Origin: JADHLJ01 sp038116915
Lineage (GTDB): Bacteria; Pseudomonadota; Alphaproteobacteria; Thalassobaculales; Thalassobaculaceae
Assembly: GCA_038116915.1 (NCBI GenBank)
Contig: JAYOEU010000005.1
Location: forward strand, 1 to 53,704
DNA: 53,704 bases
Direction: 5' to 3'
Made by a program: the position numbers and the translations under genes. The notes under the pieces are model-generated. The model made no database searches. It was not told the origin of the DNA and was given only the letters and a program-made list of their open reading frames with translations. Shown here piece by piece: positions 50,910 to 53,704 of this stretch. Within the stretch, counting starts at the first letter, position 1, and each line of letters opens with the position of its first letter.

Positions 50910-51647
50910 TCACGTGCCGTCGGCGCGCGCAAGGCCGTTCAAGGCCGCGATCTCGAGCAGCATCTTGCGGAGCATCGCCCGGTTGAACTCCTCGCCCTCG
51001 CCCGCCGCCTGGACGAACGAGGACGGGCCGCCGATGACCTGGCGGCGGAAGTGATCCATGATGATGCCGACCGCCGAACCGCGCGCCTGCACCAGGCCGT
51101 TGATGGTGATCCCCTTCTCCAGCGCCAGATCCCGGTCGACCATCGGCAGCCGGCCGATATTGTCGACGCCGTCCGAAATGATGTTGATCACCTGCTTGGA
51201 GCCGAAGAACGGCGCCCGGTCCAACAGTTCCACCCCGCTGGAGATGGCGAGGGCGATGTCGGTCTGCTTGCCGTGCCGCACATCCGGGTCCTTGGCCTGA
51301 TGCCAGCGGATCTGCCGGATCGCCTCCTCGGCATCGGCGCGCGAGGCGATCTCGATCCAGGGCAGGACGATCTCGACCTGGGCAAGGCTGGACCAGGCCA
51401 TCACCGACAGCCCGAGCTTGCCGTGATAGCTGGAATGGACCGTGTCGAGGAAGCGCGGGTCAAGCAGGGCGGCGGCGAGACTGTCGATCTGTGAGCGGCG
51501 CTCCTCGGTATCGACGGATTCCGAACGGTCGAAGGCGACGACCATGTTGATATCGGTCCGCTGCTTGTCTGAAGCGGCGGCCGGAGCTGCCGCCATGACG
51601 GCGAACGTCAGGACCAGAGCCGCCAAGGATGGGATCACTCGCATCAT
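50910..51647 (-). CDS. DUF1194 (von Willebrand A-like) exported protein
   Basis: 245 residues from ATG 51647 (GGGAGG upstream). Signal peptide: core SLAALVLTFAVMAAAPAAA, cleavage near AAAS. The body has a vWA-like fold with the metal-site motif DRSESV in DINMVVAFDRSESVDTEE, then VMAWSSLAQVEIVLPW and IISDGVDNIG. DUF1194 proteins are periplasmic or secreted; the function is unknown. It follows two ABC permease genes on the same strand after 43 bp, perhaps in one transcript. Confidence 0.88.
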   Translation of the reverse strand: MMRVIPSLAALVLTFAVMAAAPAAASDKQRTDINMVVAFDRSESVDTEERRSQIDSLAAALLDPRFLDTVHSSYHGKLGLSVMAWSSLAQVEIVLPWIEIASRADAEEAIRQIRWHQAKDPDVRHGKQTDIALAISSGVELLDRAPFFGSKQVINIISDGVDNIGRLPMVDRDLALEKGITINGLVQARGSAVGIIMDHFRRQVIGGPSSFVQAAGEGEEFNRAMLRKMLLEIAALNGLARADGT

Positions 51648-51690
51648 CAGCCTCCCTTCTCGCCAGAGGGAACGGAGGCGTCGCGGCCGG

Positions 51691-52602
51691 TCAGACCGAG
51701 CCGCGCAGCCTCGGGTCGAGCACGTCGCGGATGCCGTCGCCGAACAGATTGAAGGCAAGCACCGTGATCGTGATCGCCGCGCCGGGGAAGAAGACCAGCC
51801 ACCACGGCGGCACCAGCCCGGCATTCAGCGCGTCGGAAAGCATGTTGCCCCAGGTTGGTGTCGGCGGCGGAATGCCGACACCCAGGAAGCCAAGCGAGGC
51901 CTCGATGATGATCGCCACGCCCAGATGCGTCGTCGCCAGGATCAGATAGGGCGCGACGCATTGCGGCAGGATATGCAGCGCCATGATCCGCAGGTTCGAG
52001 GCGCCAAGACTGCGCGCCGCCTCGACGAAGGCCATCTCCTTCAGGGACAATACGACCGAGCGTATCACCCGACCGCCGAATGGTATTCGCGTTATGGCAA
52101 TCGCGATGATGACGGTCGTGGTTCCCGATCCCAGCGCCATGGCGATCGCCATCGCCAGTATCAGATCCGGAAAGGCCTGCAGAAACTCGATGATCCGCTG
52201 ACTGATGATGTCGAAGCGCCCGCCGAGAAACCCGCTCGCCAGGCCCCAGAGCGCGCCGCCCGTGGTGCCGATCAGCACGGCGGATATGGCCACCACCAGA
52301 GAAGTCCTGCTGCCGTGGATGGTGCGGCTCAGCGTGTCGCGGCCGATCTGGTCGGTCCCGAAGAAGTTCTGCGTGCTGGGCGGCTTCTGCATGGTCCGGA
52401 AATTCGACTTCAGCGGATCATGTGGCGCGATCAGCGGGGCTGAGACCGCCATGATCACGATGGCGACCGCCACCACGCCCCAGACCGCGGACATCGGCGA
52501 GCGGCGCGCGAAATGCGCGAGGGCCCGCCAGATCCTGACCGCCAGCGACGGCGGCGCGACGGCTAGCTTCGTGGGCGCGGTTTCGGCGAGATTCTCGGTC
52601 AT
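51691..52602 (-). CDS. ABC transporter permease, DppC/OppC-like
   Basis: 303 residues, inner-membrane subunit of a peptide/nickel-type importer. The family N-terminal part (WGVVAVAIVIMAVSAPLIAP, DQIGRDTLSRTIHGSRTSLV) and the EAA loop region (EAARSLGASNLRIMALHILP) are clear; ends LDPRLRGSV. Overlaps the upstream permease by 4 bp (ATGA). No solute-binding protein or ATPase in the window; they are probably past the 3' window edge (upstream in the operon) or elsewhere. Confidence 0.92.
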   Translation of the reverse strand: MTENLAETAPTKLAVAPPSLAVRIWRALAHFARRSPMSAVWGVVAVAIVIMAVSAPLIAPHDPLKSNFRTMQKPPSTQNFFGTDQIGRDTLSRTIHGSRTSLVVAISAVLIGTTGGALWGLASGFLGGRFDIISQRIIEFLQAFPDLILAMAIAMALGSGTTTVIIAIAITRIPFGGRVIRSVVLSLKEMAFVEAARSLGASNLRIMALHILPQCVAPYLILATTHLGVAIIIEASLGFLGVGIPPPTPTWGNMLSDALNAGLVPPWWLVFFPGAAITITVLAFNLFGDGIRDVLDPRLRGSV

Positions 52603-53555
52603 TGGTACCTGATCCTCGGGTCCAGCCAGGCGATGATGATGTCGACGGTGATGTTCAGCAGCACGAACACGACGGCGTAAAGGAACACCAGGTTCTGCAT
52701 GACGAAGATGTCGCGCTCATTCACCGCGGTGAACATGGCGTAGCCGAGTCCCGGCGTTCCGAAGGCCCGCTCCACCGGAATGGAACCCGCGAGCACGAAG
52801 CCGAGCAGGATGCCCGAGAGCGTGATCACCGGCAGCAACGCGTTCGGCAGTGCATGCAGACGCACCACCAGCCGCCCGCTGAGGCCTTTGGCGCGCGCGG
52901 TTCGGACATAATCCTCGCGGATCACCTCGAGCAGGCTGGACCGCGCCATGCGGGCGATATAGGCAGCCTGGCCGATGCCCAGCACGAAGGCCGGCCCGAC
53001 GATGATCTGCATGGTCGTTCCGGGATTCTCGAACAGCGCGGCTCCGGTCAGCGGTGCGCGGTAGCCGAAGCCGAAAAGCAGACCCAGCACGATCAGCATG
53101 CCGAGCCAGAAACCCGGCACCGCGAGACAGATGATGGAAAGGAAGCGGACGACGTTGTCGGCGATGCTGTTGGGGCGCAGCGCGCTGACGATGGCGACGG
53201 GGATGCCGACGACCCAGGAGAGGATCACCGAGAGGATCGCGATCTGCGCGGTCAGCGGGCCGCGGCGCAGCACCATCTCGCCGACGCTCTCGGCACGGAA
53301 GAACGAGCGCCCGAACTCACCGCTCAGAATATCGAGGATCCAGCGGAAATACTGCACGATCAGCGGATCGGCGAGGCCCAGCTCCTTCATGTAGCTGAGC
53401 CGTTGCTCCTCGGTCAGCTTGGTCATCCCCTCGGGGCCGAAGATCGCGGTCAGCGGATCGCCCGGCATGACCCGCATAATGAAGAAGACCAGGATCGACA
53501 CGCCGAGAACGGTCAGGGCCCCAAAGCCAAGTCGCCGGATGATGTAGGCATACAT
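52599..53555 (-). CDS. ABC transporter permease, DppB/OppB-like
   Basis: 318 residues, partner of the following DppC-like permease. MYAYIIRRLGFGALTVLGVS at the N-terminus, VMPGDPLTAIFG, EAA region DYVRTARAKGLSGRLVVRLH and the C-terminal LDPRIRYQ are all standard. Only 149 bp of sequence remain after its start codon, with no start of another gene seen. Confidence 0.93.
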   Translation of the reverse strand: MYAYIIRRLGFGALTVLGVSILVFFIMRVMPGDPLTAIFGPEGMTKLTEEQRLSYMKELGLADPLIVQYFRWILDILSGEFGRSFFRAESVGEMVLRRGPLTAQIAILSVILSWVVGIPVAIVSALRPNSIADNVVRFLSIICLAVPGFWLGMLIVLGLLFGFGYRAPLTGAALFENPGTTMQIIVGPAFVLGIGQAAYIARMARSSLLEVIREDYVRTARAKGLSGRLVVRLHALPNALLPVITLSGILLGFVLAGSIPVERAFGTPGLGYAMFTAVNERDIFVMQNLVFLYAVVFVLLNITVDIIIAWLDPRIRYQ

Positions 53556-53704
53556 GGACTATCGGCCGCGCTGGTTGAGGGAAAGCCGCCGAAAACACTG
53601 TCCCGGCGGCACTGTCCGATAGCTTGCCGCCCCGGTCTCCGGAGTGTCAAGCCGCCAGCGGGCCGCGCGCCGGTTCCATTTCATGGGCGATTCATCCGAG
53701 GGCC

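Noticed and set aside
1..53704. tRNA or rRNA genes, insertion sequences with transposase, prophage genes
   Set aside because: None recognised by reading; no transposase, integrase or phage structural motifs in any frame examined. A covariance-model search would be needed to exclude small RNAs.

Overview
The window is G+C-rich and looks alphaproteobacterial, most like a Rhodospirillales-type lineage. The evidence is the uninterrupted block rpsB-tsf-pyrH-frr-uppS-cdsA-dxr-rseP-bamA-skp-lpxD-fabZ-lpxA-lpxI-lpxB, with LpxI rather than LpxH, a single-PDZ RseP, and several alphaproteobacterial family variants. I cannot name a genus. The assembly contains one 10-N gap (2742-2751).

Layout. 1-2.9 kb: a partial cysteine synthase, a GNAT acetyltransferase and a class III CoA-transferase interrupted by the gap. 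3.0-10.5 kb: a cell-surface and export region with a type I secretion-type ABC exporter, a beta-hydroxyacid dehydrogenase, a TPR plus beta-barrel outer-membrane protein of the Slam/DUF560 type (type XI secretion), and a 971-residue exported protein with an N-terminal FecR domain, a long Pro/Gln/Thr linker and a C-terminal TbpB-like beta-barrel domain. The last two read as translocator and cargo and are the most unusual system here. 10.8-15.3 kb: a small membrane protein, an M81 (MlrC-like) metallopeptidase, a TIGR04372-like putative glycosyltransferase, and a three-gene cobalt-type nitrile hydratase / thiocyanate hydrolase-like operon with a split beta subunit and a 17-histidine leader on the catalytic subunit. 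A terminator closes that operon.

15.4-30.1 kb: the conserved translation / isoprenoid / outer-membrane biogenesis block, almost gap-free with many 1-8 nt overlaps. It supplies S2, EF-Ts, UMP kinase, ribosome recycling factor, undecaprenyl-PP synthase, CDP-DAG synthase, DXP reductoisomerase, the RseP site-2 protease, BamA, Skp, and the lipid A enzymes LpxD, LpxA, LpxI and LpxB with FabZ.

30.1-53.7 kb: accessory and catabolic genes. These are a DHA2 efflux pump, a PAS protein, an esterase, an amidase, a ThDP enzyme, an AtzH-like protein in an operon with a CoA-binding/MetY fusion and a crotonase, a TcuA-like flavoprotein, a D-aminoacylase, a 5'-truncated carbamoyltransferase behind an AT-rich island, a frameshifted hypothetical gene, a cyclic-nucleotide-binding-type protein, MazG, an ADP-forming acyl-CoA synthetase, a DUF1194 protein and two peptide-type ABC permeases.

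Only this last part, beginning inside the 3' end of lpxB, is seeded with about a dozen copies of a 24-bp REP-like imperfect palindrome. Four copies form a 35-bp-period tandem array, and two form a perfect 24-bp inverted repeat about 90 bp apart. The repeats sit in almost every longer intergenic gap there, and none was seen in the first 30 kb.
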